A stretch of DNA of 10,336 nt, from the NCBI GenBank assembly GCA_948530865.1, contig CAOTKV010000033.1, positions 1 to 10,336 of the forward strand. Direction: 5' to 3'. A program made the position numbers and the translations under genes. The notes under the pieces are model-generated. The model made no database searches and was not told the DNA's origin. It saw only the letters and a program-made list of their open reading frames with translations. This document shows, piece after piece, positions 1 to 6,875 of the stretch; positions within the stretch are counted from its first letter, which is position 1, and each line of letters opens with the position of its first letter. This DNA comes from an uncultured Clostridia bacterium (GTDB taxonomy: Bacteria > Bacillota > Clostridia > TANB77 > CAG-508).

Positions 1-37
1 ATATTTATTTGATATTAATAATCTATAAAAATAATAC

Positions 38-1393
38 TCACACAAATAGCAATTTATCTTTTAAAATCTCAGCAAATTCTTTTGGTAAATTATTATTTTC
101 ATTATAAAATTCAAGTAAATTTTCTTTAGACAATTCAAAATTATTTTTATAATATTCTAATAAGTATGGCAACTTTTTATCTTGTTTTTCTAAATTCTCA
201 ATAGTTTTTGAAATTGCAAATCTTATTTCACTATATGTTCCAACACACTCAAATGGCTTTGTTTCACCATAGCCACAAAGTTCTACAAAAGTTTTAAGTA
301 AGTTTTCTTTTTCAAATAAATCTTCACCAAAAATATTTATTAACTTTTCTTTATATAAAAATGGGCTTAATATTGTATAAACAAATAAACATTTTGGACA
401 ATCACAGCACCATACCCAAGGTTCTGATTTACTTCCTACATTACAGCTTTTAAAAATTGTATGAAAATTTTCAATCCTTGAAAAAAGCATTGCTATTTGA
501 AGTTCGCTAATAGGCCTTAGCATACTAAAATATTCTATATCTGCCTTCAAATATTTTCTTGCATATTCTCTAAAATCATTTTCAAATTCTATTGTTTTAG
601 AATATTGATGATTAATATTTTCTCCATCAACATTAGTTTCATTTGCACTATCTTCATTTGATAATGCTATATATTTTTTTCCTAGCATATATGAACATAA
701 ATAAGATATAAACGCAACTATTGCAGAAAATGGTGTATGACCATTAAAAAATCCCTGTTTATTTAAGTTCAATAAATTTTTATCAATAATTCTTTTTACT
801 TCAATAATTTGTTCATCAGTATATCCTGCTACTTTTGCACACTCTTTAGAAACTTTTTTTCCACCAATCATAAAAACTAAAGAATCATTTTTATAATTTT
901 TCAGTAAATCCATAGTAACATTAGAATCTTTTCCACCACCAACAGGAATTACGCATCCTGAAAACTTATCATCATTTTGCTTAACTTCTATCTCTTCTCC
1001 AATTGATATAAATTCTACTAATTTATTTTGTTCTATTTTAATATTATTTATAAATCTAAATTCACCTAATCCTAGATAATATAATTTTTTAAACCAATTT
1101 TCTTGAAAAGCATCTAGTTTTCCACATTTTATAAAAAACTGTGGAGAACATGTTGATTTAAAATAACTTATAGCTTCCACCATTCCTAAATAAAAAACTA
1201 TATTTTTTACTTCATTTGAATTAATTTTATTAAATTTAAAATTCTTTTTTAAAATTTCAATTCTAGGATTAAACTTTGTTAAATTCTCTATTTCAAAATG
1301 ATATTCTATAACAATTCTATCTTCCTCTTCTGTTATTTTATAATCATTATATATAAATTTAGGGTACTTTTCTCTTACTTCACAAAAATCCAT
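38..1393 (-). CDS. murL: MurL-type UDP-MurNAc-L-Ala-L-Glu epimerase
   Basis: Seen: 451 residues with an ATP-pyrophosphatase-like P-loop VGGGKDS (151-157), then NKQGFFNGHTP (211-221), LSNEDSANETN (244-254), NHQYSK (261-266), a CCDCPKC cysteine cluster (329-335) and FECVG (381-385). These blocks, their order and the length match my recollection of MurL. Known for the family: in Xanthomonas, MurD2 adds L-Glu to UDP-MurNAc-L-Ala and MurL epimerises that terminal L-Glu to D-Glu in the cytoplasm using ATP, an alternative to glutamate racemase plus MurD. Inference: the same job here; no murD2 partner lies in the window. The ATG at 1393 is preceded by a GAAGGG-type site. It is divergent from the 1541 gene, and no terminator is visible before the left edge. 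A related PP-loop enzyme of other specificity is the main alternative. Confidence 0.8.
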   Translation of the reverse strand: MDFCEVREKYPKFIYNDYKITEEEDRIVIEYHFEIENLTKFNPRIEILKKNFKFNKINSNEVKNIVFYLGMVEAISYFKSTCSPQFFIKCGKLDAFQENWFKKLYYLGLGEFRFINNIKIEQNKLVEFISIGEEIEVKQNDDKFSGCVIPVGGGKDSNVTMDLLKNYKNDSLVFMIGGKKVSKECAKVAGYTDEQIIEVKRIIDKNLLNLNKQGFFNGHTPFSAIVAFISYLCSYMLGKKYIALSNEDSANETNVDGENINHQYSKTIEFENDFREYARKYLKADIEYFSMLRPISELQIAMLFSRIENFHTIFKSCNVGSKSEPWVWCCDCPKCLFVYTILSPFLYKEKLINIFGEDLFEKENLLKTFVELCGYGETKPFECVGTYSEIRFAISKTIENLEKQDKKLPYLLEYYKNNFELSKENLLEFYNENNNLPKEFAEILKDKLLFV

Positions 1394-1447
1394 TCTCTTT
1401 AATTCCCTTCATATTTTTTTCATTTATATTATATTCATATCCAATAC

Positions 1448-1476
1448 ATTTTACTTCAATTTATTAAATTTGTAAA
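1448..1476 (-). promoter_or_regulatory. Probable promoter of the MurL-type gene
   Basis: Reading the minus strand, TTTACA (1471-1476) is followed after 17 bases by TAAAAT (1448-1453). This predicts a start near 1441 and a leader of about 48 bases. An overlapping alternative -10 (TATAAT, near 1427-1432) has TTGAAG upstream, but at 20 bases. The call rests on consensus match only. Confidence 0.4.
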
Positions 1477-1540
1477 TATGAACAAAATCATTACATAAAT
1501 CATAAACTTTATTATAGACAAATTTGAAAGGAGTTTAATT

Positions 1541-1954
1541 ATGGAATTTGATAAAAAAGTCATTGTTGATGTTGATGGTAAAATAGAGAAAGGTAAACAA
1601 TTCGATTTAGAATTGAGACTTCCAGAAGATATAAGAAATGTTGTATATGGTATCGTAAGAGAACCATGTGGAGAACCTGTATCTGATGCAGTTGTAAAAT
1701 TAATCGAAGTATGTAAAGATGAAAGAAAACCAGTTTCTCATACTTTTACAGATAAAGAAGGAGAATTTGTTTTTGGACCTTTATGCCCTTACAAATCTTA
1801 TGCAATAGAAATTTGGGTAAACAGAGTAAAACATGTTAAAATTTGCAAAGTATGTGAACATGATGGAAAATGCTTAAAAGGCGTTGATCTTTGCTGTGAA
1901 AAAGAAGATATGCCTCATCCACCAAAAACATTTTTCGATAAAGAAGAAGAATAG
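1541..1954 (+). CDS. Cysteine-rich carboxypeptidase-regulatory-like (Cna-B/transthyretin-type fold) protein
   Basis: Seen: 137 residues, ATG with AAAGGAG nine bases upstream. Residues 35-95 follow the beta-sandwich pattern of carboxypeptidase regulatory-like domains: VVYGIVREPCGEPVSDAVV (35-53), then TFTDKEGEFVFGPL (68-81) and a tyrosine turn. Eight cysteines sit at 43, 58, 82, 102, 105, 111, 118 and 119, with a C-terminal cluster ICKVC/KC/CC and an acidic, proline-containing tail. There is no signal peptide, membrane segment or LPXTG anchor, so it is probably cytoplasmic or exported by a non-Sec route. Function unknown; the cysteine cluster could bind metal or cross-link, for example in a spore layer, but that is speculation. 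It is a single-gene unit ending at a shared hairpin, and I found no convincing sigma-A promoter upstream. Confidence 0.75.
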   Translation: MEFDKKVIVDVDGKIEKGKQFDLELRLPEDIRNVVYGIVREPCGEPVSDAVVKLIEVCKDERKPVSHTFTDKEGEFVFGPLCPYKSYAIEIWVNRVKHVKICKVCEHDGKCLKGVDLCCEKEDMPHPPKTFFDKEEE

Positions 1955-1957
1955 TAT

Positions 1958-1981
1958 GAAAAGGGCTTATTTGCCCTTTTC
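1958..1981. terminator. Bidirectional rho-independent terminator between convergent genes
   Basis: A perfect 9-bp stem GAAAAGGGC / GCCCTTTTC (1958-1966 with 1973-1981) encloses a 6-base loop. The A-rich left arm and T-rich right arm make it terminator-like on both strands. It lies 3 bases after the 1541-1954 stop codon, and its last base is part of the stop codon of the convergent small gene at 1981-2124, so one hairpin can end both transcripts. Confidence 0.8.
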
Positions 1982-2124
1982 TACATAACATTTTTCATTC
2001 TTTTAACTAATTGTTTACCTTTTTTCATCACTTTTTTCTTGTTTTGATCTAATCCTTCTGAATACATCATTAATGTTCCAGCTGTAATTAAGCTTCCTAT
2101 CATAACACCTTTTGCAAAACTCAT
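1981..2124 (-). CDS. Small single-span basic membrane protein, 47 residues
   Basis: Seen: a short ORF MSFAKGVMIGSLITAGTLMM..., with an excellent ribosome binding site (TGGAGGTA, 2131-2138) about 7 bases before the ATG at 2122-2124, and a TAG at 1981-1983. Residues 4-21 form a glycine-containing hydrophobic helix. From residue 28 on it is a basic, methionine-rich helix with KKK, KKGK and KRMK runs. The plan, one membrane span plus a cationic cytoplasmic tail, resembles small YtxH-like proteins common in Clostridia; function unknown. It sits 33 bases downstream of the TSUP gene at 2158 with no terminator between, so cotranscription is likely. The initiation site and coding-like composition make it a probable real gene despite its size. 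Confidence 0.7.
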   Translation of the reverse strand: MSFAKGVMIGSLITAGTLMMYSEGLDQNKKKVMKKGKQLVKRMKNVM

Positions 2125-2157
2125 ATTATTTACCTCCATTTCAAAATTGTATTTATA

Positions 2158-2541
2158 TTAATTATTATTTTCTTTTTTACTTTTTATATACTGTCTAAAA
2201 AAATCATATATTTCAAAAATTGCTATACCTAGTAAAAAAATTCCAAAATACTTTTTTAATTTTTTATTTTCAATATTAAAAGAGATCTTGCATCCTATAA
2301 CAGCACCTATTATTCCTGATACAATTATTACTAAAGCGTTTTTATAATTTATAGTTTTATTTTTTACATTCATTATAATTGCCACTATCGATGTTGGTAT
2401 AAAAAATATTAAATTACTGCCTTGAATTATATGTTGTTTTAATTCGGTAAATATTCCAAGTAGTAAAATTAAAATCGTTCCACCACCCATTCCAAGTGCA
2501 GCAACCATTCCTGATACAATTCCAATAATAATTTCTCCCAT
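2158..2541 (-). CDS. Half-size TSUP (TauE/SafE) membrane protein, second of a pair
   Basis: Seen: 127 residues, almost wholly hydrophobic with about four membrane segments. The N-terminal segment carries the glycine-rich ALGMGGGTI motif (residues 15-23) typical of a TSUP repeat, and the C-terminus is charged (KSKKENNN). Known: TSUP proteins export or import sulfur-containing anions such as sulfite or sulfoacetate; full-length members are about 250 residues with two such halves. Inference: this half pairs with the product of the upstream gene (2549-2905) to form one transporter. Its ribosome binding site GGAG overlaps the upstream stop codon (TAGGAG), implying translational coupling and balanced synthesis. 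Substrate unknown. Confidence 0.8.
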   Translation of the reverse strand: MGEIIIGIVSGMVAALGMGGGTILILLLGIFTELKQHIIQGSNLIFFIPTSIVAIIMNVKNKTINYKNALVIIVSGIIGAVIGCKISFNIENKKLKKYFGIFLLGIAIFEIYDFFRQYIKSKKENNN

Positions 2542-2548
2542 AAATCTC

Positions 2549-2905
2549 CTAAATAATCATTTTAATAGCTGCATATATTAAAAATACAACAAATAAAATT
2601 TTCAATATATTTTTATCTAATTTTATTAACAACTTCGACCCTATAATTCCCCCAATAATTCCTCCAATCGCGCATTTTATTGAGATATTCCAATCTATTG
2701 AATCTTGCTTAAAATAAAAAAAACTACTTGTTAAAACCATAAAAAATATACACATAATAGTAGTAGCTCTTGATATTACTTCATCTTCCTTTAATATAAG
2801 AGTCATAAATGGAACTAAAATCATTCCTCCACCAGCTCCAAAAAGTCCACTAACTATTCCTGCTAAAAGTCCTACAATTATACATAAAAAAATACTCTTT
2901 TTCAT
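2549..2905 (-). CDS. Half-size TSUP (TauE/SafE) membrane protein, first of a pair
   Basis: Seen: 118 residues, about four membrane segments, with the hallmark SGLFGAGGGMI at residues 19-29 of the first helix, as in the N-terminal half of TauE/SafE transporters. Inference: acts with the gene 7 bases downstream as a two-subunit plasma-membrane anion transporter. The start is odd. The ATG at 2903-2905 has no Shine-Dalgarno upstream and lies in the loop of a 13-bp hairpin (2887-2918). No other in-frame start before the glycine motif looks better, and the family N-terminus fits this ATG. Expression may therefore need readthrough from ruvA-rarA, an internal promoter, or regulated unfolding. Confidence 0.8.
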   Translation of the reverse strand: MKKSIFLCIIVGLLAGIVSGLFGAGGGMILVPFMTLILKEDEVISRATTIMCIFFMVLTSSFFYFKQDSIDWNISIKCAIGGIIGGIIGSKLLIKLDKNILKILFVVFLIYAAIKMII

Positions 2906-2918
2906 AAGAGTATTTTTT
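2887..2918 (-). terminator. Terminator-like hairpin after rarA, overlapping the TSUP start
   Basis: A perfect 13-bp inverted repeat (2887-2899 with 2906-2918) has a 6-base loop, TTTCAT on the plus strand. On the minus strand it starts 15 bases after the rarA stop and ends in a run of seven T, as in an intrinsic terminator. The loop reads ATGAAA in the mRNA, which is the start of the downstream TSUP gene. It may be a terminator, an attenuator or a translational block. Confidence 0.65.
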
Positions 2919-2933
2919 ACTAAAATTATTTAA

Positions 2934-4175
2934 TTATTCAATGTTTTCATCTTTTATATAATATTTTGTTCCAAGCATTTTATCTGGTAAATACTGTTGT
3001 TCAACCCAATGTCCTGGATAATCATGAGGATATTTATATCCTTCTCCATATCCAAACTCAGACATTCCTTCTGCAGGTGCATTTCTAATATGCATTGGAA
3101 TTGTTCCTGTATCTTTAGTAGATACATCTTCAAGTGCTTTATTTATAGCATTATATGAAGCATTTGATTTTTTTGAAGTCGCAACATATACTGCTGCTTC
3201 TGATAAAATGATTCTTGCTTCTGGCATTCCAACCATTGTTACAGCTTGCATTGCTGAAGTTGCTAAAATTAATGCATTTGGATTTGCCATACCAACATCT
3301 TCACTAGCTGCAATTACAATCCTTCTTGCTAAAAACACAGGATCTTCTCCTCCATTTAATGCTCTTGCTAAATAGAAAACTGCTGCATCTGGATCACTAC
3401 CTCTCATAGATTTTATAAATGCACTTATATTATCATAATGGCTGTCTCCTGATTTATCAAACATTGCTTTTCTTTTATTTAAACTTTGACTTGCAATTTC
3501 ATTAGTTATTTCTATAACACCTTCAGCGTTCATTTTAGTAGTTAATACTGCAACTTCTAATCCGTTTAATGCAGTTCTAACATCTCCTCCAGACACTTCT
3601 GCAATTGTTTCTAAAGTTTCATCTGAAATTTTTATATTATAACTTCCAAGACCTTCTTTATTAGTGATAGCATTTTTTAGAACTTTAAAAATATCTTCTT
3701 TTTTTAAAGGTTCTAATTTTATAACCATAGATCTTGAAATTAAAGCTTTATTTACTTCAAAATATGGATTCTCCGTAGTTGCTCCAATTAAAATAACAGT
3801 TCCATCTTCTACAAAAGGAAGTAATGCATCTTGTTGAAGTTTATTAAACCTGTGAATTTCATCTATAAATAATATACATTTTCCACTTGGATTTAATAAT
3901 GGATTATCTGCTTCTTCTATTGCTTTTTTTATATCTCCAACTCCAGATGTTACAGCATTTAATTTTGTAAATTTATATTTTGTAGTTTCACTAATAACTT
4001 TTGCAAGTGAAGTTTTACCACATCCTGGAGGTCCCCATAAAATTAAACTTGATAATCTATCTGCTTTTATTGTTCTATATAATAATTTATCTTTTCCAAC
4101 TACATGTTCTTGACCAACAAATTCATCTAATGATTTTGGTCTTACTCTATATGCTAATGGTTGATTTAAGTCCAT
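2934..4175 (-). CDS. rarA: Replication-associated recombination ATPase RarA (MgsA family)
   Basis: Seen: 413 residues, close to the family's usual size. It is an AAA+ clamp-loader-like ATPase: N-terminal PLAYRVRPKSLDEFVGQ (6-22), Walker A GPPGCGKTS (48-56), Walker B ILFIDEIHRF (101-110), sensor-1 GATTENP (131-137) and a probable arginine finger R148 in ISRS. The later parts (SGGDVRTALN, then SDPDAAVFYLARAL...GGED) are the lid and the oligomerisation domain of RarA. Known: tetrameric cytoplasmic ATPase acting at stalled forks, linked to RecA, PolC/DnaE and SSB in Bacillus. ATG at 4175 has an AAGGGA site in the 13-base gap after ruvA, so the two form an operon. Confidence 0.95.
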   Translation of the reverse strand: MDLNQPLAYRVRPKSLDEFVGQEHVVGKDKLLYRTIKADRLSSLILWGPPGCGKTSLAKVISETTKYKFTKLNAVTSGVGDIKKAIEEADNPLLNPSGKCILFIDEIHRFNKLQQDALLPFVEDGTVILIGATTENPYFEVNKALISRSMVIKLEPLKKEDIFKVLKNAITNKEGLGSYNIKISDETLETIAEVSGGDVRTALNGLEVAVLTTKMNAEGVIEITNEIASQSLNKRKAMFDKSGDSHYDNISAFIKSMRGSDPDAAVFYLARALNGGEDPVFLARRIVIAASEDVGMANPNALILATSAMQAVTMVGMPEARIILSEAAVYVATSKKSNASYNAINKALEDVSTKDTGTIPMHIRNAPAEGMSEFGYGEGYKYPHDYPGHWVEQQYLPDKMLGTKYYIKDENIE

Positions 4176-4188
4176 AATCTTTTCCCTT

Positions 4189-4791
4189 CTATCTTGCTAA
4201 TATTGATAATCCCTTTTTGATTAATTCTTCAACAGATACATCTGTATTTGCAATTTTTTCAAATGCCTTATCAATTTCCTTTTTGTTATATCCAAGTATT
4301 TGTAAAGCTTGAATTGCTTCACTTACATTTTCAGTATTATTAACAACACTTATTTCAGTTTGCTCACCGTTTTTTGTAAGCTCCTCTTCTGATTTTAATT
4401 TATCTTGTAATTCTAAAATAATTCTTTGTGCTGTTTTGGGTCCGATTCCTGGAATCTTCTTTAATAATGCTACATTATTTGAAATTATTGCACATGCAAA
4501 TCCTGCTGGTGTTATATTTGAAAGCATTGATATAGCAGATTTTGCACCAATTCCACTAACAGACAATAAAAGTTCAAACATTTTTAATTCATCATGATGT
4601 AAAAATCCATACAAACTAATATTATCTTCTCTTACATAATAATAAGTATGAACTTTTACAATTTTACCAAGTTCTCCTATTTCATTTATTGAGATATTAG
4701 ACATAAATATTTTATATCCAATTCCTCCAACATCTATAACTACATAGTTTGTAGATTTTTCTTCTAAGCTTCCTTTTATATATGCAAACAT
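4189..4791 (-). CDS. ruvA: Holliday junction branch migration protein RuvA
   Basis: Seen: 200 residues, the normal length. The OB-fold N-domain begins MFAYIKGSLEEK and runs to YGFL (about 63). Two helix-hairpin-helix motifs follow, VSGIGAKSA (78-86) and IPGIGPKTAQRI (113-124). An acidic linker (about 133-155) leads to the C-terminal domain III (156-200), which contacts the RuvB motor. Known: RuvA tetramers hold the four-way junction while RuvB hexamers drive branch migration. ruvB is not next to it; rarA follows instead. The ATG at 4791 has an AAAGGA site about 13 bases upstream, a long spacing, so translation may be moderate. No SOS operator was recognised upstream. Confidence 0.96.
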   Translation of the reverse strand: MFAYIKGSLEEKSTNYVVIDVGGIGYKIFMSNISINEIGELGKIVKVHTYYYVREDNISLYGFLHHDELKMFELLLSVSGIGAKSAISMLSNITPAGFACAIISNNVALLKKIPGIGPKTAQRIILELQDKLKSEEELTKNGEQTEISVVNNTENVSEAIQALQILGYNKKEIDKAFEKIANTDVSVEELIKKGLSILAR

Positions 4792-4830
4792 TTTATTTCT
4801 TCATTCCTTTACCAAACATCTTTTTGCTAC

Positions 4831-4858
4831 ATTCTATCATAAAATTATTATTTTGCAA
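4831..4858 (-). promoter_or_regulatory. Probable ruvA-rarA promoter
   Basis: On the minus strand TTGCAA (4853-4858) is followed after 16 bases by TAGAAT (4831-4836), with a TGA immediately before it, forming an extended -10 (TGnTAGAAT). The predicted start is near 4824, about 33 bases before ruvA. Confidence 0.55.
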
Positions 4859-4882
4859 GTATTTTGAAAAAATAATTTCATC

Positions 4883-4911
4883 TTGATTTTTGTGTTTACA
4901 TAATGTATAAT
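4883..4911 (+). promoter_or_regulatory. Probable promoter of the pentapeptide-repeat gene
   Basis: TTGATT (4883-4888), a 17-base spacer, then a perfect TATAAT (4906-4911). The predicted start is near 4918, giving a leader of about 57 bases. It is back to back with the ruvA promoter, with only 24 bases between the two -35 elements. Confidence 0.6.
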
Positions 4912-4974
4912 TAATGTAATGTATTTTTGTAACTGTTATCTTATGTTTAATTAATAATTTATAAGGAGCGAAAA

Positions 4975-5514
4975 ATGGATAAACGAGTTATACCAACTAC
5001 TGAAATTCGTATCAAAAATCTTCGAGAGGATAAAGTTATTCGGGATTATATAGCCAAAGATAAACAATTCGATGGCAGATATGAAATGACCAATAACGAT
5101 ATTTACTCAAATCCATACCGTAAATATTACTATCAAATAAATTTCAAAAATGTACAGTCTAATTTTTACATCAATAATGGTATTGTTTCAGGAATTTTTG
5201 AAAATGTATCAGTCTCCTGTGATGATAACGAATATCATCATTCATTTTGGGACTGCTCTACATTTAAAAATTGCACATTCATTAACTGTGAGTTTCAAAA
5301 ATTAGATATCCGATGGTGTACATTCGATAAGTGTACATTTATTGGATGTACTGGAACAATACGTTATATTCGCGCATCTACATTTAAGAAAAACTGTATA
5401 TTTGAAAATTCAGACATCAATATAGAGCAGGTGGATGAATATTTCTATATGAACAGCAAACGTCACAAAAATGATGATGTAAAATTATGCGAAAGAGCTC
5501 AAACAACTGAATAA
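4975..5514 (+). CDS. Pentapeptide-repeat-like protein
   Basis: Seen: 179 residues, AAGGAG six bases before the ATG. A run of cysteine-rich pentapeptides spans about residues 95-125 (STFKN-CTFIN-CEFQK-LDIRW-CTFDK-CTFIG-C), with looser repeats on both sides (IFENV near 74, STFKK and CIFEN near 135-145). This predicts a short right-handed quadrilateral beta-helix; the N-terminal 50 residues are charged and non-repetitive. There is no signal peptide. Known: some pentapeptide proteins (Qnr, MfpA) mimic DNA and protect gyrase, but most have unknown roles; nothing here supports gyrase protection specifically. Nine of eleven arginines use CGN codons, whereas flanking genes use AGA, suggesting transfer from another host. 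It has its own promoter and a strong terminator. Confidence 0.7.
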   Translation: MDKRVIPTTEIRIKNLREDKVIRDYIAKDKQFDGRYEMTNNDIYSNPYRKYYYQINFKNVQSNFYINNGIVSGIFENVSVSCDDNEYHHSFWDCSTFKNCTFINCEFQKLDIRWCTFDKCTFIGCTGTIRYIRASTFKKNCIFENSDINIEQVDEYFYMNSKRHKNDDVKLCERAQTTE

Positions 5515-5542
5515 GACAACTCATACATGTTATAAAGTATGG

Positions 5543-5574
5543 AAACTTGGGGCTATCGCTTGCCCCAAGTTTTT
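5543..5574 (+). terminator. Strong rho-independent terminator after the pentapeptide gene
   Basis: An 11-bp perfect stem AAACTTGGGGC / GCCCCAAGTTT (5543-5553 with 5562-5572) has an 8-base loop and continues into a T run (5570-5574). It is GC-rich at its core, unlike the surrounding AT-rich DNA. It leaves only 17 bases before the next start codon at 5592. Confidence 0.9.
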
Positions 5575-5591
5575 ATTAAAAAGGAGTATTT

Positions 5592-6875
5592 ATGAAAAGA
5601 ACAATTGGTGAAAGTTTAAAACCTACATTTAAAAATGTATCAGAAAAATTTATTACAGATACTATGTATAAAATATTATTTGATGAAAAACAAGCCAATT
5701 TCAATTTTGATTTTAGAGAACCTGAAGCAATAGATTTTATAGAGTCTATTTTTAATAAATATTGTAAAAAATATGAATCCTATCGTGATAAAGCTCCAAA
5801 AGTATTAGAGTATATAAAATCTAAGGATTTTAGTAATGAAAAACCAGTAATGGTAATACATAGTTATCAAGATTTTTTTGAATTGCTTAGACAATTTTAT
5901 GAACAAGATATTGAATTATATTTCGAAAGAACTGGTTTTGATAGTTTTCCCTCTTACGAGCAAACTAATTGTTTTGAACAACTATGGCTAAGAGCTACTC
6001 CTGAAGATTTTACAGATCCAGAACAATTTTTAAGAAAAAGTGTGATTTTATTAAAAGATCATACTTTAGATAAATATAATAAAGAAACTTGTATTGGAAA
6101 ATTAAGCAGATTTGATGACAATCCAATATGTGTTCAAAATAAAGTTGCTAGAACCTGGGATGAAAATTCAAGAGAATTTCAAATTACTATTTATGATAAA
6201 AAACATTATGCTAATAAAAAACTATTTAATAGACCTCACTATTCTCTTCCTGTTATTAGATATGGAATTTATGAAAAAGATGGAAAAAAGATATGCCATA
6301 TTGGTTCTATACAAGATAAAAAATTTAATGATTTTACTGATGAAGATTTAAGCAAATATGTAAATGAATCTAGAAAATGTTTTAATAAAGGAAAATTAAG
6401 AAGTGAAAATTTTACTGAAAAAGTAGAACCTTCAAAACTACTAGCCCTTGGTATTTTTGTAGACATTTTAAATAAAGAAGGTATTAATGAAATAGAAGCA
6501 CCTGGCATGCTTGTTCTAGATTATGACTATCATACCAAAAGAAGTATTCAAACAAAAGCTCAATTTGACAAAGAATGGACTGAATATAGAAAAAAGCAAT
6601 GCCCTGATAGGTATAAGTTTGAATTAGAATATTTATCTATGAATTATAATAAGCAAGATACCATTAGTGAAATAAAAACAGAACGTTTAATCTATACTGT
6701 AAAAAGATTAATTTCTCACTACCCTAATGGAAAAATACAAAGTTATCCTGGAGATGCTGATAGTTTACTACGTTTAACTATCCCTCTTATCAAACATAAA
6801 AGTGATATAAATGGAGATATCTTGCAAGAAATGTATTCTTTAGTAAATAATATGTATCTTGAACAAGAGCGTTAA
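5592..6875 (+). CDS. Unrecognised 427-residue cytoplasmic protein
   Basis: I do not recognise this protein. Seen: AAGGAG seven bases before the ATG; no signal peptide or membrane segment. The N-terminal 110 residues look helical and charged. The centre (about 160-245) is mixed, with a likely beta-hairpin around LPVIRYGIYEKDGKKICHIG (219-238). A helix-strand unit (LLALGIFVDILNKEGINEIEAPGMLVLDY, about 283-311) is followed by a lysine/tyrosine-rich C-terminal helical region. Arginine codons are mainly AGA, so composition matches the host rather than the flanking cassette genes. Expression is puzzling: a strong terminator ends 17 bases before the start. An extended -10-like TGTTATAAA (5528-5536) could instead start transcription just at that hairpin. 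The end overlaps the next frame by 17 bases. Confidence 0.75.
   Translation: MKRTIGESLKPTFKNVSEKFITDTMYKILFDEKQANFNFDFREPEAIDFIESIFNKYCKKYESYRDKAPKVLEYIKSKDFSNEKPVMVIHSYQDFFELLRQFYEQDIELYFERTGFDSFPSYEQTNCFEQLWLRATPEDFTDPEQFLRKSVILLKDHTLDKYNKETCIGKLSRFDDNPICVQNKVARTWDENSREFQITIYDKKHYANKKLFNRPHYSLPVIRYGIYEKDGKKICHIGSIQDKKFNDFTDEDLSKYVNESRKCFNKGKLRSENFTEKVEPSKLLALGIFVDILNKEGINEIEAPGMLVLDYDYHTKRSIQTKAQFDKEWTEYRKKQCPDRYKFELEYLSMNYNKQDTISEIKTERLIYTVKRLISHYPNGKIQSYPGDADSLLRLTIPLIKHKSDINGDILQEMYSLVNNMYLEQER

Noticed and set aside
1477..1530. Sigma-A promoter for the 1541 gene (candidates TTGTAA/TACATA or a TATTAT near 1510).
   Set aside because: None combines acceptable -35 and -10 boxes with normal spacing and position; an alternative sigma factor is possible but not shown.
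4792..4974. A LexA/SOS operator in the ruvA-cassette divergent region.
   Set aside because: No GAAC-N4-GTTC-type palindrome is present by eye; only two sigma-A-like promoters are supported.
6112..6508. Open frames on both strands inside the 427-residue gene.
   Set aside because: Biased low-complexity translations, no initiation signals, and wholly inside a better-supported gene.
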